A stretch of DNA of 64,000 nucleotides from Tepidibacillus_B infernus (GCF_048898065.1 NZ_JBLWFI010000001.1:1914155-1978154), one strand, 5' to 3'; shown: positions 1 through 9,300, numbered from the stretch's first letter. A program made the numbers and translations. The notes: generated by a model from the letters alone, not told the origin.

Positions 1-57
1 TTGTCATTATATCATTACTATTAGCTTTAATATTCGTCAATTTTGTGAAATCACAGA

Positions 58-546
58 CTATTTATTTAACATTCTAATGATTCTTGCAGGATTTCCTGCA
101 ACAAACGCATTGGGAGGAACGTCTTTCGTCACGACGGCGCCAGCAGCAACAACAGCATAATCACCAATCGTTACGCCAGGTAAAATCAAGGAATTGGCAC
201 CAATCATCACATTTGAACCAATATATACATCTCCCAATCGATATTCTTCAATTAAATATTCATGGGCTAAGATTGTCGTATTGTAACCAATAATCGTATT
301 ATCACCAATGTGAATTTTCTCAGGGAACATGGTATCCATCATCACCATTAAAGCAATTGACGTTTTCTCGCCAATTTCCATCTGCAGAAAAGTGCGATAA
401 AGCCAATTTTTTACAGGTAACCACGGAGTAAACCGAGCAATCGTAATCACGATAAAACTCTTCATGACCTTCCAAAAGGAAACGGTTTGATATACTTGCC
501 ATAAAGAATTGCTACCTTCTACAGGATATCTCTTAGTTTTCCTCAT
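58..546 (-). CDS. yvoF: YvoF-like hexapeptide-repeat O-acetyltransferase
   Basis: A 162-residue left-handed beta-helix acyltransferase. The C-terminal half carries imperfect hexapeptide repeats (IGDNTI, IGSNVM, IGANSL, IGDYAV) and ends in the usual VTKDVPPNAFVAGNPARIIR-type tail of maltose/serine/virginiamycin acetyltransferases. The family transfers acetyl from acetyl-CoA to a hydroxyl; the substrate cannot be read from the sequence. It is the last gene of the hprK-lgt-yvoD-ppaX series and its start overlaps the ppaX end by 14 nt, as yvoF does in B. subtilis. The RBS is weak, so translational coupling to ppaX is likely. The N-terminal 60 residues lack repeats. Confidence 0.85.
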   Translation of the reverse strand: MRKTKRYPVEGSNSLWQVYQTVSFWKVMKSFIVITIARFTPWLPVKNWLYRTFLQMEIGEKTSIALMVMMDTMFPEKIHIGDNTIIGYNTTILAHEYLIEEYRLGDVYIGSNVMIGANSLILPGVTIGDYAVVAAGAVVTKDVPPNAFVAGNPARIIRMLNK

Positions 547-1198
547 CTACTTTCTTCGTTCCCTTCACAATATCGATTAAATCGCGAAAGTCGTATAGCA
601 TAAAATCTGGATGAAATTGCTGCAAAAATTCTGGGCCTTTGATACTCCATGCTACACCAACAGACGTAATGCCTGCATTTTGAGCTGCTTGAAGATCATA
701 TTGGGAATCCCCTACCATCAATGTGGTTTTAGGATCTGCGCCTAGCCTTTCCATTGCAAGAAGCACAGGCTCTGGTGCAGGCTTGTGTAGTTCTGTATCT
801 TCGTATGTTACGATGGTATCCATCAGCACATCTAAGCCAAATAATTTTAAACCCATCATGACGGTATTTTTCATCTTCGTCGTAACTATTCCTAATGTTG
901 CTCCTTCTTGTTTTAGAAGCGCTAGTACTTCCTTCACATGTGGAAATTCCATTACCATCTCATCATGGGTTCTTACATTATGTTCACGATAAATCTCAAC
1001 CATTTGTTGAGCCGTTTTTTCCTCCCCAAACTGTAACATTTGTTCATATAAGGGGCGACCCATATGGGGAATGATCACTTCACGAGTATATTTTCCAGGA
1101 TAAAATTGTTCCAATGTATATAAAAAGGAGTTGATGATCAACTCATTCGTATTAATAATCGTTCCATCTAAATCAAATAGTAAAGTCTTATATTTCAC
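533..1198 (-). CDS. ppaX: Pyrophosphatase PpaX (HAD family)
   Basis: A 221-residue HAD hydrolase. Motif I is DLDGT (Asp9 nucleophile, Asp11 acid/base), a conserved Lys lies in HKPAPEPV, and motif IV is VGDSQYDL. In B. subtilis PpaX hydrolyses the pyrophosphate released when HPr kinase/phosphorylase dephosphorylates P-Ser-HPr, pulling that reaction forward. Position in the hprK operon and length (216 in B. subtilis) support this over a generic phosphoglycolate phosphatase. The ATG overlaps the yvoD stop by 4 nt. Confidence 0.9.
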   Translation of the reverse strand: MKYKTLLFDLDGTIINTNELIINSFLYTLEQFYPGKYTREVIIPHMGRPLYEQMLQFGEEKTAQQMVEIYREHNVRTHDEMVMEFPHVKEVLALLKQEGATLGIVTTKMKNTVMMGLKLFGLDVLMDTIVTYEDTELHKPAPEPVLLAMERLGADPKTTLMVGDSQYDLQAAQNAGITSVGVAWSIKGPEFLQQFHPDFMLYDFRDLIDIVKGTKKVDEEN

Positions 1199-2151
1199 TT
1201 TGCTTCTCCCTTCACCACAAGTTCAGTATGAGTAATCAGCCTTTGCCATACTTTAGCTGTAAGCATGGTAATCACAAAGGCAACGGCCACACGAATGAGC
1301 AACAAAGGAATCACATTGATACCTAAAGGAATAAAAATCAACGTATCCTCAATCACCGCATGACTAGCAACTAGAAAAATAGACAAAAGATATAAATCCC
1401 GTTTTGAGAAATTTTCTTCTTTCGAACTCTCAATGATGACTCCAGCACCATAAGCTAATCCAAAAATCAATCCTGCCAATAATGGAACAGATGTCTTCCC
1501 GGAAGAAAGTCCTAAAACCCTTGTTAAGGGTTCTAACCATTTGGAAATATATTGAATTGCATGTAAATCCTTTAATAGTTGAATGCCTAACATGAGGGGA
1601 AATACGATTAACGCAATTTGCCAAATGCCAAGTAACGCTTTTTTAAAGGCTAATAAGCCGATACCAATCCAAGTTTCAGGTTGTTCTTGAACGGCCGCAA
1701 CCATTCCATAATGGGCCGAATTATCTCCTCCACGCCAGAAAAGGTAAACAAGAATTCCAGCAGCAAATGATAATCCAATACGTAAGGAAATTGGAACGAT
1801 CGCCTTAACACCAATTTTTTTAGCCACAACGGTTTCAACCAACAAATTATGAGCAAAACTTAACATGATCGCTAAGATAAAAACGTTTTTTACTGTTAAA
1901 TCTAAAGACAAAATGGCTCCTATTGCCGCATAAAGATTTAATAAATAGCCTAATGCAAGTGGGATTGCAGCTTCACCAGGTAATCCTATCCATTTCATTA
2001 ACGGTGTAAAAAAAGAAGTGACCCAATGAATCACTGGGGTATAATTTAAAATTGAAACAATCATCGTGATTGGAAAAACGACTTTTCCTAAAACCCAAGT
2101 GGTATGAACACCCGACTTTAGTCCTTTGCTCCAAGTTTCTTTCGTAATCAT
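1195..2151 (-). CDS. yvoD: YvoD-like membrane protein with nucleoside-recognition (Gate) domains
   Basis: A 318-residue polytopic membrane protein with about eight hydrophobic segments in two related halves, each carrying a Gate-type (nucleoside recognition, SpmA/SpmB-like) stretch such as PLALGYLLNLYAAIGAI and PLLAGLIFGLAYGAGVI. The location between lgt and ppaX matches B. subtilis yvoD, whose substrate is unknown. A GGGGGAG ribosome-binding site precedes the ATG. A transport or gating function is inferred only from the family. Confidence 0.8.
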   Translation of the reverse strand: MITKETWSKGLKSGVHTTWVLGKVVFPITMIVSILNYTPVIHWVTSFFTPLMKWIGLPGEAAIPLALGYLLNLYAAIGAILSLDLTVKNVFILAIMLSFAHNLLVETVVAKKIGVKAIVPISLRIGLSFAAGILVYLFWRGGDNSAHYGMVAAVQEQPETWIGIGLLAFKKALLGIWQIALIVFPLMLGIQLLKDLHAIQYISKWLEPLTRVLGLSSGKTSVPLLAGLIFGLAYGAGVIIESSKEENFSKRDLYLLSIFLVASHAVIEDTLIFIPLGINVIPLLLIRVAVAFVITMLTAKVWQRLITHTELVVKGEAK

Positions 2152-2182
2152 CTTACACTCCCCCGTTGCTCCTTACCCTTGT

Positions 2183-3067
2183 TTAATCTTCATATCGTGC
2201 TGGCCGAACTGTTTTATATTTTCGAATCCACATAGCAACTAAAGCTAGAAGTATTAATACGACACCAATCAATTGAGCAATACGAACATTTCCATAAGCC
2301 ATTTCACCTGGTTCAAAATAGATCGCCATAGGGGACCAGAGAATTTTCATTAAAGAAGCTAACCATGTTGGCCCGTCAAAAGCTAGACTGTCTGTTCTTA
2401 ACCCCTCGATAAAAAAACGACCAATCGAATACCAAATAAAATAGCTTAAAAAAACCATTCCTTGAATCGGATTTTTCTTTCTATACCAAACCAATAGAAT
2501 CACACCGATGATATTCCAAATCGATTCATATAAAAACGTAGGATGATAATATACACCACCAATATTCATTTGGTCAATGATAAATTGCGGTAAATGAAGA
2601 TTCTGCAAAAATTCTAAACTCACAGGTCCACCGTGTGCTTCTTGATTCATAAAGTTGCCCCAGCGACCTATCGCTTGCCCTAATAAGATACTTGGTGCCA
2701 CCAAATCAGCCAACTTTAAAAAAGAGATATTTTTTACTCTAGCAAAGATATACCCTGTTAAAATCGATCCGATCAAAGCCCCGTGTATCGCAAGCCCACC
2801 TTTCCAGATCGCAATAATATCCTCAGGGTGCTCAGAATAATAGTCCCATTGAAAAAGTACATAATAAGCCCTTGCTCCAATGATTGCTGCAGGCACCGCA
2901 TAGATAAGTAAATCCATTAACAGGTCTGCATTAAAACCAATTCGCTTAGATTCCCAAAGAGCGAGTAGCAAACCAAATATGGCAGCTGAACCTAAAATAA
3001 TTCCATACCAGTGAACTTTTAATGGCCCAAGTTGAAAAGCAATTGGATCAATAGCTAATGTGAACAT
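2183..3067 (-). CDS. lgt: Prolipoprotein diacylglyceryl transferase
   Basis: A 294-residue integral membrane enzyme that moves diacylglycerol from phosphatidylglycerol to the lipobox cysteine of prolipoproteins. It has about seven membrane segments, the Lgt signature GRWGNFMNQEAHGG near residues 134-147 and the conserved GGLAIHGALIG around residue 95. Clients in this window include the two LIGC lipoproteins at 58 and 59 kb. It lies 20 nt after hprK, as in B. subtilis. Confidence 0.96.
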   Translation of the reverse strand: MFTLAIDPIAFQLGPLKVHWYGIILGSAAIFGLLLALWESKRIGFNADLLMDLLIYAVPAAIIGARAYYVLFQWDYYSEHPEDIIAIWKGGLAIHGALIGSILTGYIFARVKNISFLKLADLVAPSILLGQAIGRWGNFMNQEAHGGPVSLEFLQNLHLPQFIIDQMNIGGVYYHPTFLYESIWNIIGVILLVWYRKKNPIQGMVFLSYFIWYSIGRFFIEGLRTDSLAFDGPTWLASLMKILWSPMAIYFEPGEMAYGNVRIAQLIGVVLILLALVAMWIRKYKTVRPARYED

Positions 3068-3086
3068 TCATACCCCTCCATATTCG

Positions 3087-4016
3087 TTAGTCGATTTCTT
3101 CTTCCATGGCCTCCGTTAATCGAGCAGTAAACTCTTTAGCTGCATGATACCCCATTAACTTTAAACGGTAATTCATCGCAGCAACTTCAACGATAACAGC
3201 TAGGTTTCGGCCAGGACGAACTGGGATTGTAATTAAAGGAATCTCTGTATCCATAATCTTCATCTTTTCTTCATCTAATCCTAACCGCTCGTAACTCTTA
3301 TCCTTATCCCACATCTCCAAGTTAATCACTAAAGTAATCTTTTTATGAATTCTTACCGCTCCTGCACCAAATAACGTCATTACATTGATGATCCCTAGTC
3401 CTCTAATTTCTAATAAGTGGCGAATTAACTCCGGTGCTGTTCCGATCAATTCATTTTCAGCTGTTTGTCTAATCACTACTGCGTCATCCGCAACTAAGCG
3501 ATGGCCACGTTTTACTAATTCCAAAGCTGTTTCGCTTTTACCAATTCCACTGCCACCAGTAATCAAAATTCCTACACCATAGACATCAATCAATACACCA
3601 TGAATCGTCCGGGTAGGGGCTAGTTGGGCCTCCAAATAATTCGTTAATTTACTGATAAAACGAGTGGTATTTAATGGCGTTTTTAGAATCGGAATTTTCC
3701 TATCGCAGGCTACCTCCAATAATTCATCTGGTGCTGGCATATCACGAGCAATGATGATGCAGGGTGTATCATCTTGACATAATTGTTCCATCCGCTCCCT
3801 TCTCACATCGGAAGGAAGTCCATTAACAAAGGTGATCTCTGTTTTTCCCAAAATTTGTACCCTTTCAGAAGGGTAATATGTAAAAAAACCTGACAATTCT
3901 ATTCCTGGTCGACTAAGATCGCTTACAGTAACCAATCGGTCTAGATCCGTATCCTTACATAATAATTCTAAGGAAAAATCCTCTAATAAATCTTTTACTT
4001 TTAATTTTTTGTCCAT
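3087..4016 (-). CDS. hprK: HPr kinase/phosphorylase
   Basis: A 310-residue bifunctional enzyme that phosphorylates Ser46 of HPr with ATP and reverses this with phosphate, setting CcpA catabolite control. The P-loop GGSGIGKS is at about residues 154-161, and the C-terminal HPrK signature region contains EMWDKDKSYERLGLD. An upstream in-frame Met exists, but the ATG at 4016 has a GGAG site 7 nt away and gives the exact B. subtilis length, so I use it. The perfect cre site at msmX in this window is a likely downstream target of the same circuit. Confidence 0.95.
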   Translation of the reverse strand: MDKKLKVKDLLEDFSLELLCKDTDLDRLVTVSDLSRPGIELSGFFTYYPSERVQILGKTEITFVNGLPSDVRRERMEQLCQDDTPCIIIARDMPAPDELLEVACDRKIPILKTPLNTTRFISKLTNYLEAQLAPTRTIHGVLIDVYGVGILITGGSGIGKSETALELVKRGHRLVADDAVVIRQTAENELIGTAPELIRHLLEIRGLGIINVMTLFGAGAVRIHKKITLVINLEMWDKDKSYERLGLDEEKMKIMDTEIPLITIPVRPGRNLAVIVEVAAMNYRLKLMGYHAAKEFTARLTEAMEEEID

Positions 4017-4063
4017 TTTATCACTCCACAACATTGTATCCAATGAGTCCTTAAGATAACCCA

Positions 4064-4106
4064 CAAAAGTAACGACTTCCTTCGAAGCTTATTCCGATTA
4101 CTTTTG
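4064..4106 (-). other. Inverted repeat in the hprK leader
   Basis: Nine-base arms CAAAAGTAA (4064-4072) and TTACTTTTG (4098-4106) flank a 25-nt loop, about 50 nt upstream of the hprK start. No U-tract follows, so it is not an intrinsic terminator. Role unknown; I recognise no riboswitch class. Confidence 0.35.
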
Positions 4107-4119
4107 CTTGGTCCCGTTA

Positions 4120-4153
4120 TAATAATAGCGACTGATGATAATCAGTCGCTTTT
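4120..4153 (-). terminator. Rho-independent terminator behind msmX
   Basis: Perfect 9-bp stem GCGACTGAT/ATCAGTCGC (4128-4136 and 4141-4149) with a GATA loop. Read on the minus strand it lies 50 nt beyond the msmX stop and is followed by an AU-rich tail. A short T run on the plus side also exists. Confidence 0.7.
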
Positions 4154-4200
4154 AAAAAATCATAATCTTATTATAAATGATTTTTGATTCAATTGTAAAA

Positions 4201-5310
4201 TTAGAAAATCGCATCTTCACTATCTTTATCAAAGATATGAATTTTGTTCATATCTAATGCCAATTTAACTTGGCTTCCTGCCCTTAATTGAGTGCGGGCA
4301 TTAATTCTTGCTGTCACAGAATCTTTACCAATTCCAGATAGATATAGGTACATTTCCGAACCCATGTTTTCTGCTACATCGATCGTTGCTGTGAATTGAC
4401 TTTGTGGTGAGGATTCTAAGAAGATAGGTTCGTCATGGATATCTTCTGGGCGAATCCCAAGGATAATTTCTTTACCTGCATAACCTTTATCGCGAAGAAT
4501 TTTAGCTTTTCCTTCAGGAATTTGTAAAGTAATGCCTTCTGTTCTAAAGAAAAGCATATCTTCTTTTCCTTCTAATTTACCAGGAATGAAGTTCATCGCT
4601 GGTGAACCTATAAATCCAGCAACAAAGATATTTTTTGGATGATTATAGATTTCATTTGGTGTATCTACTTGTTGAACAATACCATCTTTCATAACCACAA
4701 TCCGATCACCCATGGTCATCGCTTCTGTTTGATCGTGTGTAACATAAACAACGGTTGTTTCAAGACGCTTGTGTAGTTTACTAATTTCTGTCCTCATTTG
4801 TACACGCAATTTAGCATCTAAGTTAGAAAGTGGTTCATCCATCAAAAATACTTTTGGTTCACGAACAATCGCTCTTCCTAAGGCAACACGCTGTCTTTGT
4901 CCACCAGAAAGCGCTTTAGGTTTACGATCTAATAAATGTTCGATATCAAGAATTTTAGCAGCTTCATGAACTCTTTTCTTGATCTCATCTTTGCTAAATT
5001 TTCTAAGTTTCAAACCAAACGCCATATTATCATAAACAGACATATGAGGATATAATGCATAGCTTTGGAATACCATCGCAATATCTCGATCTTTAGGCGC
5101 TTTATTATTGACTAGTTCATCGCCAATATAAAGCTCACCCTCAGAGATTTCCTCTAATCCAGCAATCATCCGTAATGTTGTTGATTTACCACAACCAGAT
5201 GGACCAACAAGCACTAAAAATTCTTTATCTTGAATTTCCAAATTAAAATCTTTTACAACTTCTACATCACCATAACGTTTGTAAATATGATTTAATGTTA
5301 CCTTTGCCAT
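4201..5310 (-). CDS. msmX: Sugar ABC transporter ATP-binding protein (MsmX/UgpC family)
   Basis: A 369-residue ABC ATPase of the carbohydrate-uptake CUT1 class. The Walker A GPSGCGKST, signature LSGGQRQR and Walker B VFLMDEP are intact, with a C-terminal OB/TOBE regulatory domain (about residues 235-369). It stands alone without permeases, which fits MsmX, the ATPase shared by several sugar importers in Bacilli. The ATG at 5310 is preferred over one 15 nt upstream because GGAGGGG lies just before it. A perfect CcpA site sits upstream. Confidence 0.9.
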   Translation of the reverse strand: MAKVTLNHIYKRYGDVEVVKDFNLEIQDKEFLVLVGPSGCGKSTTLRMIAGLEEISEGELYIGDELVNNKAPKDRDIAMVFQSYALYPHMSVYDNMAFGLKLRKFSKDEIKKRVHEAAKILDIEHLLDRKPKALSGGQRQRVALGRAIVREPKVFLMDEPLSNLDAKLRVQMRTEISKLHKRLETTVVYVTHDQTEAMTMGDRIVVMKDGIVQQVDTPNEIYNHPKNIFVAGFIGSPAMNFIPGKLEGKEDMLFFRTEGITLQIPEGKAKILRDKGYAGKEIILGIRPEDIHDEPIFLESSPQSQFTATIDVAENMGSEMYLYLSGIGKDSVTARINARTQLRAGSQVKLALDMNKIHIFDKDSEDAIF

Positions 5311-5353
5311 AAAATTCCCCTCCATTCTGTATTACTTTCATTCTAGCCTATCT

Positions 5354-5368
5354 TTGTAAGCGTTATCT
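5354..5368. promoter_or_regulatory. cre site (CcpA operator) upstream of msmX
   Basis: TTGTAAGCGTTATCT matches the consensus WTGNAANCGNWNNCW at every fixed position. It lies about 45 nt before the msmX ATG, where it would cover the promoter (a TAGAAT-like -10 lies just downstream on the minus strand). Carbon catabolite repression of msmX is inferred. Confidence 0.7.
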
Positions 5369-5395
5369 ATGCGCAAATCTTACAATTTTTTCGCA

Positions 5396-6370
5396 TCAAT
5401 TCTGTGTATTTTGTCCATCATCTTTGTTTAACATCATTATGATTTTAGCAATTACCGCATCCTCAAATTTTTTTACATCAAGATTTGTTGCTTGCTTAAT
5501 CTTTTCCAAACGATATTGTAGTGTATTACGATGGATATACAACCTTCTGGCAGTCTCACTCATATTTAAATTTTCTTCAAAAAATACCTCTAAAGTCTTA
5601 TTTAACTCCGGATCATTTGGCCACTGTAATGGTTTAAAAAGTTTTAAACCATCTTCAGGGATTGAAAAAATAAGTCGTTCAAGCTGATGAGTCCAAGGTA
5701 ATAAGAGATCAACCTGCTGCCACAGTCTCATCACCCATTTTTCATCAAGTAGTAGCTGTCTTCCCTCTTTTATTAAATCTTCTATCTGATCAATAGGATA
5801 GTGTAATCCTATTTTTATTTCTTCTTCCCATTCATTTTGAATCATTGCTTGTAAACCATAAGCAAACTCTTCTAATTCAATAGATTGGTGATAGGGTATT
5901 TTTAATTCAAGATTTGAGATCACGATCATTAACATGGTTTCAGAGATGGTTACTTCAAAGAAATCGAATTCTAAATACGAATGAAGCAATTCAATCAAAG
6001 AATGATCCCATTCACTATGGCGCTGTTTGATAAAAAGAATCGGAATCCACCCTTGATTCCAATTCTTAACTTTATTTACCCATGCGGGAATTTGAATCAT
6101 TGTAGGTCGTGTATTGGTGTAACTCTTATCCATCCATTGTTCCTTTAGCCATTCTTGCAAACGAGTTTGCTCGGGATCCTCATTTAGGAGATTTTCTTTT
6201 AAATAAGCTATCATTTCTACAATTTCTTTCTTTGTAAAGTCTTGCTTTTCTCGTGGTAGGCGTAAATAAGTACGGATATGATCCTTTTCAAACAAAAATA
6301 TATCATGATTATTCTTTTGATCTTTTTCCTTTTCGGTTGTTGCTGAAACAGAGTAAATCTCTATTTCCAT
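5396..6370 (-). CDS. PucR/CdaR-type transcriptional regulator
   Basis: A 324-residue protein with a C-terminal PucR-type HTH (about residues 265-318), recognisable by NLNMSETARRLYIHRNTLQY followed by RLEKIKQ. The N-terminal 250 residues resemble no sensor domain I can name. It lies 12 nt after the HAD gene and just upstream of msmX, so control of carbohydrate uptake is a reasonable guess. The ligand is unknown. Membership of the HTH class is secure; the regulatory target is inferred from position only. Confidence 0.75.
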   Translation of the reverse strand: MEIEIYSVSATTEKEKDQKNNHDIFLFEKDHIRTYLRLPREKQDFTKKEIVEMIAYLKENLLNEDPEQTRLQEWLKEQWMDKSYTNTRPTMIQIPAWVNKVKNWNQGWIPILFIKQRHSEWDHSLIELLHSYLEFDFFEVTISETMLMIVISNLELKIPYHQSIELEEFAYGLQAMIQNEWEEEIKIGLHYPIDQIEDLIKEGRQLLLDEKWVMRLWQQVDLLLPWTHQLERLIFSIPEDGLKLFKPLQWPNDPELNKTLEVFFEENLNMSETARRLYIHRNTLQYRLEKIKQATNLDVKKFEDAVIAKIIMMLNKDDGQNTQN

Positions 6371-6382
6371 TCTTACTCACCC

Positions 6383-7195
6383 CTACTCCTCATTCAAAAC
6401 AAACTTCTGCAACACTTCCCATACCCCATGGTCATTATTCGTCTTTGTCACATAATCGGCCAATGCCTTTATATCTGGATGTCCATTTCCCATAGCTACT
6501 CCTAACCCAGCCACTTCAATCATATCCCGATCATTATAACTATCCCCAATCGCAATTACTTGGTCCATAGTGATCCCTTTGCTTTGGGCTAAGTATTGAA
6601 TAGCTTGTCCTTTCGATGCCTCTCGATGAGAAATCTCTAAGAAATCTGGTTTCGATATGGTAACATGGGCCAAATCCCCATACTTTGTCTGCCACTCCTT
6701 TTCCATTCCCTTGATCACTTCTGGTTCATCAATGGTAATGATTTTTAAAGGCTTAGTTTGAAGTTTATCCATCGTTTCAATCAAATCATCTACTTTTTTA
6801 AAAGGAACATTTGAAGCCTTACTATATTTCTCCACATATTTATTATGACTTTCAACAATAAGTTCATCGTGTAAATAGATTTGAATATGTTTGTTTTGTT
6901 GTCTAAGTTCTTGAATCACTTGAATCGTTAAGTCATATGGTAATAGTCTTTCATACAACACTTCTCCACTAAGGACATTTTTAATGAGTGCACCTTGATA
7001 GGTAATAATGGGTACATCGAGCTGAATTTCTTTCGCATATTGAGCTGCAGACTGAAACATTCGGCCTGTTGCTAGTGTCACAGTCACTCCTTTTTTAACA
7101 GCTTCTTGTATGGCTTCTATCGTCTGTGGAGAAATTTTTAGATCATCTCTTAATAACGTATCATCTAGATCGATCGCTACTAGTTTGTATTTCAT
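6383..7195 (-). CDS. Cof-type HAD-IIB phosphatase
   Basis: A 270-residue HAD phosphatase with motif I DLDDTLL, motif II TLATGR, a C2B cap in the middle and motif IV IGDSYNDRDMI followed by GVAMGNGHPDIKALADYVT. Such enzymes dephosphorylate sugar phosphates, FMN precursors or similar small molecules; the substrate cannot be assigned. It starts 8 nt beyond panD and is probably co-transcribed with the pantothenate genes, but no pathway role is established. Confidence 0.85.
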   Translation of the reverse strand: MKYKLVAIDLDDTLLRDDLKISPQTIEAIQEAVKKGVTVTLATGRMFQSAAQYAKEIQLDVPIITYQGALIKNVLSGEVLYERLLPYDLTIQVIQELRQQNKHIQIYLHDELIVESHNKYVEKYSKASNVPFKKVDDLIETMDKLQTKPLKIITIDEPEVIKGMEKEWQTKYGDLAHVTISKPDFLEISHREASKGQAIQYLAQSKGITMDQVIAIGDSYNDRDMIEVAGLGVAMGNGHPDIKALADYVTKTNNDHGVWEVLQKFVLNEE

Positions 7196-7202
7196 CTATC
7201 TC

Positions 7203-7607
7203 CTACCTTTCTATCCTTTTATCGTCGTATATTTCTAATTTTTCTTTTTCCGTTCCTAATTTGATGATTTTATTCTGCTGATCAACAAAGACGACTTTAG
7301 GTTGATGATCTTTAGCTTCTTGATCATCTAACCAACCATAAGCTATAATAATCACTACATCTCCTGGTTGTACCAAACGTGCTGCAGCTCCATTTAAACA
7401 GATGGTCCCGCTTCCCTTCTCACCAGTAATCACGTAAGTTTCAAAACGAGCCCCATTATTATTATTCACAATTTGTACTTTTTGACCAGGTAAAATATCT
7501 GCTGCCTCCAATAAGTCTTGGTCAATCGTTATACTTCCCACATAATTGAGATTCGCTTCAGTTACAATGGCTCTATGGATTTTTCCAGTCATCATTTCTC
7601 TAAGCAT
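7203..7607 (-). CDS. panD: Aspartate 1-decarboxylase (pyruvoyl enzyme)
   Basis: A 134-residue proenzyme that makes beta-alanine from aspartate for pantothenate. The self-cleavage site YVGSITID puts Gly24-Ser25 at the classic position, so the chosen start is right. Ser25 becomes the pyruvoyl group. The catalytic Tyr of IIAYGWL is present. It begins 3 nt after panC ends, in the order panB-panC-panD found in B. subtilis. Confidence 0.96.
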   Translation of the reverse strand: MLREMMTGKIHRAIVTEANLNYVGSITIDQDLLEAADILPGQKVQIVNNNNGARFETYVITGEKGSGTICLNGAAARLVQPGDVVIIIAYGWLDDQEAKDHQPKVVFVDQQNKIIKLGTEKEKLEIYDDKRIER

Positions 7608-7610
7608 TTT

Positions 7611-8456
7611 CTATACCTCCACAATCATATTGTCTATTAACCTAGTTGTTCCAAATTTAACGGCAAGTGCAATCAATACCTTATGATTGATCTCCTTTAC
7701 TTCCTCAAGGTTTTCGCCATCAACAATAGAGACATAATCAATATTGGCTAATGGTTGTTGTTGGATCATCATTTCAATTTGCTTTTTTAACCTCATCGCA
7801 TCCCGCTCACCTTGTTCAATCCTTTCCTTCGCCATATTTAAAGCATGGAAAAGAACAATGGCTTGTCCTCTTTCTTCGGAATTAAGATAAACATTGCGTG
7901 AACTCATTGCCAATCCATCTGCTTCTCGTACAATCGGACAAACCACTACCTCTACATCCATATTTAGATCCTTCACCATTCTCTGAATGACAATCACCTG
8001 TTGAGCATCTTTTTGTCCAAAATAAGCACGGTCAGGATTTACAATATGAAATAATTTATTAACGACTGTAGTCACGCCCAAAAAATGACCCGGTCTTGAT
8101 TTTCCACATAATGTTTCCGTCAATTGTTTTACTTCTACATAGGTATTAAATCCTTCTGGATACATTTCATTGATTCCAGGTATAAAAAGTACATTTGCGC
8201 CTGCTTCCTGAGACAAACGTATATCCTGTTCTATATTCCTTGGATAACGTTCAAAATCTTCACCTGGGCCAAACTGACGAGGATTAACGAATATACTCAC
8301 CACGACCAAATCATTCTCAACAGCTGCTCTTCGGATCAAGGAAAGATGACCCTCATGCAAATATCCCATGGTAGGAACAAAGCCTATTTTCTTCCCTTCT
8401 TTCCGCATTTCTTTCAAATATGATTTCATTTCTTGAATGTTTTTATAAATCTCCAT
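7611..8456 (-). CDS. panC: Pantothenate synthetase
   Basis: A 281-residue ATP-dependent ligase joining pantoate and beta-alanine. The nucleotidyltransferase motifs are intact: PTMGYLHEGHLSLI, the FVNPRQFGPGEDFERYPR loop, YFGQKDAQQ and MSSRNVYL. The ATG at 8456 follows a GGGGGA site, whereas an in-frame ATG 15 nt further upstream has none. The upstream panB stop at 8458-8460 overlaps this translation signal. Confidence 0.96.
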   Translation of the reverse strand: MEIYKNIQEMKSYLKEMRKEGKKIGFVPTMGYLHEGHLSLIRRAAVENDLVVVSIFVNPRQFGPGEDFERYPRNIEQDIRLSQEAGANVLFIPGINEMYPEGFNTYVEVKQLTETLCGKSRPGHFLGVTTVVNKLFHIVNPDRAYFGQKDAQQVIVIQRMVKDLNMDVEVVVCPIVREADGLAMSSRNVYLNSEERGQAIVLFHALNMAKERIEQGERDAMRLKKQIEMMIQQQPLANIDYVSIVDGENLEEVKEINHKVLIALAVKFGTTRLIDNMIVEV

Positions 8457-8457
8457 A

Positions 8458-9300
8458 TTATTTTCCCCCATACAATTGAGATATTGAGATTCGTTCCGAA
8501 TGAAAGCAATGTTCTTCCCTTGGAAAAGTTCCTTGTTTTACCTCTTTTATATATTGAGAAACAGAATCTTTGATCGTTTGACCAATTTCTGCATATTGTT
8601 TTACAAATTTGGGTATATTCCCATGATAAAATCCTAAAAGATCATGAGTGACTAATACCTGCCCATCACAGCCAACACCAGCCCCTATCCCTATGACTGG
8701 AATCGAAAGCTGTGAAGAAATCATCGTTGCTAATTCAGCAGGCACCATCTCCAATACGAGGGAAAAAACCCCTGCATCTTCAAGAGCTTTAGCATCTTCA
8801 AGCAATTTCCTAGCTTCATTTTCAGTTTTTCCTTGTACATAATATCCACCCATTTGGTGAATAGACTGCGGAGTAAAGCCTAAATGGCCCATGACAGGAA
8901 TACCCGCTCTTATAATCGCTTTGATCTCTTCTATGATTTCTATACCACCTTCTAATTTTACTGCTTGAGCATGGCCTTCTTGAATAATCCGGCCCGCATT
9001 TTTGACGCTTTCTTTGATCCCCATGTGATAGGATAAAAATGGCATATCTCCGATCACAAGCGCTTGATCTACTGCTCGGCTGACGGCTTTTATATGATGA
9101 ATCATATCCTCCATCGTCACTTGTGTTGTATTTTCATAACCTAATACAACCATTCCTAATGAATCGCCTACAAGTATTCCATCGATTCCACTCTGATCTA
9201 ATAATTTAGCTGTGGGATAATCATAAGCTGTCAACATCGTGATCTTCTGTCCTTCTTGCTTCATTTTACGAAAAGTTGCTATTGTGTTTCTTTTTTTCAT
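8458..9300 (-). CDS. panB: Ketopantoate hydroxymethyltransferase
   Basis: A 280-residue TIM-barrel enzyme that adds a hydroxymethyl group from methylene-THF to 2-oxoisovalerate. Conserved stretches include MLTAYDYPTAKLLD, VGDSLGMVVLGY and GIGAGVGCDGQVLVTHDLLG. A strong AAGGAGGTG site precedes the ATG. The start lies inside the end of the upstream DUF2520 gene (35-nt overlap), which ties the two together translationally. Confidence 0.96.
   Translation of the reverse strand: MKKRNTIATFRKMKQEGQKITMLTAYDYPTAKLLDQSGIDGILVGDSLGMVVLGYENTTQVTMEDMIHHIKAVSRAVDQALVIGDMPFLSYHMGIKESVKNAGRIIQEGHAQAVKLEGGIEIIEEIKAIIRAGIPVMGHLGFTPQSIHQMGGYYVQGKTENEARKLLEDAKALEDAGVFSLVLEMVPAELATMISSQLSIPVIGIGAGVGCDGQVLVTHDLLGFYHGNIPKFVKQYAEIGQTIKDSVSQYIKEVKQGTFPREEHCFHSERISISQLYGGK

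Noticed and set aside
1..57. Possible gene at the left edge
   Set aside because: Short AT-rich stretch without an ORF or hairpin.
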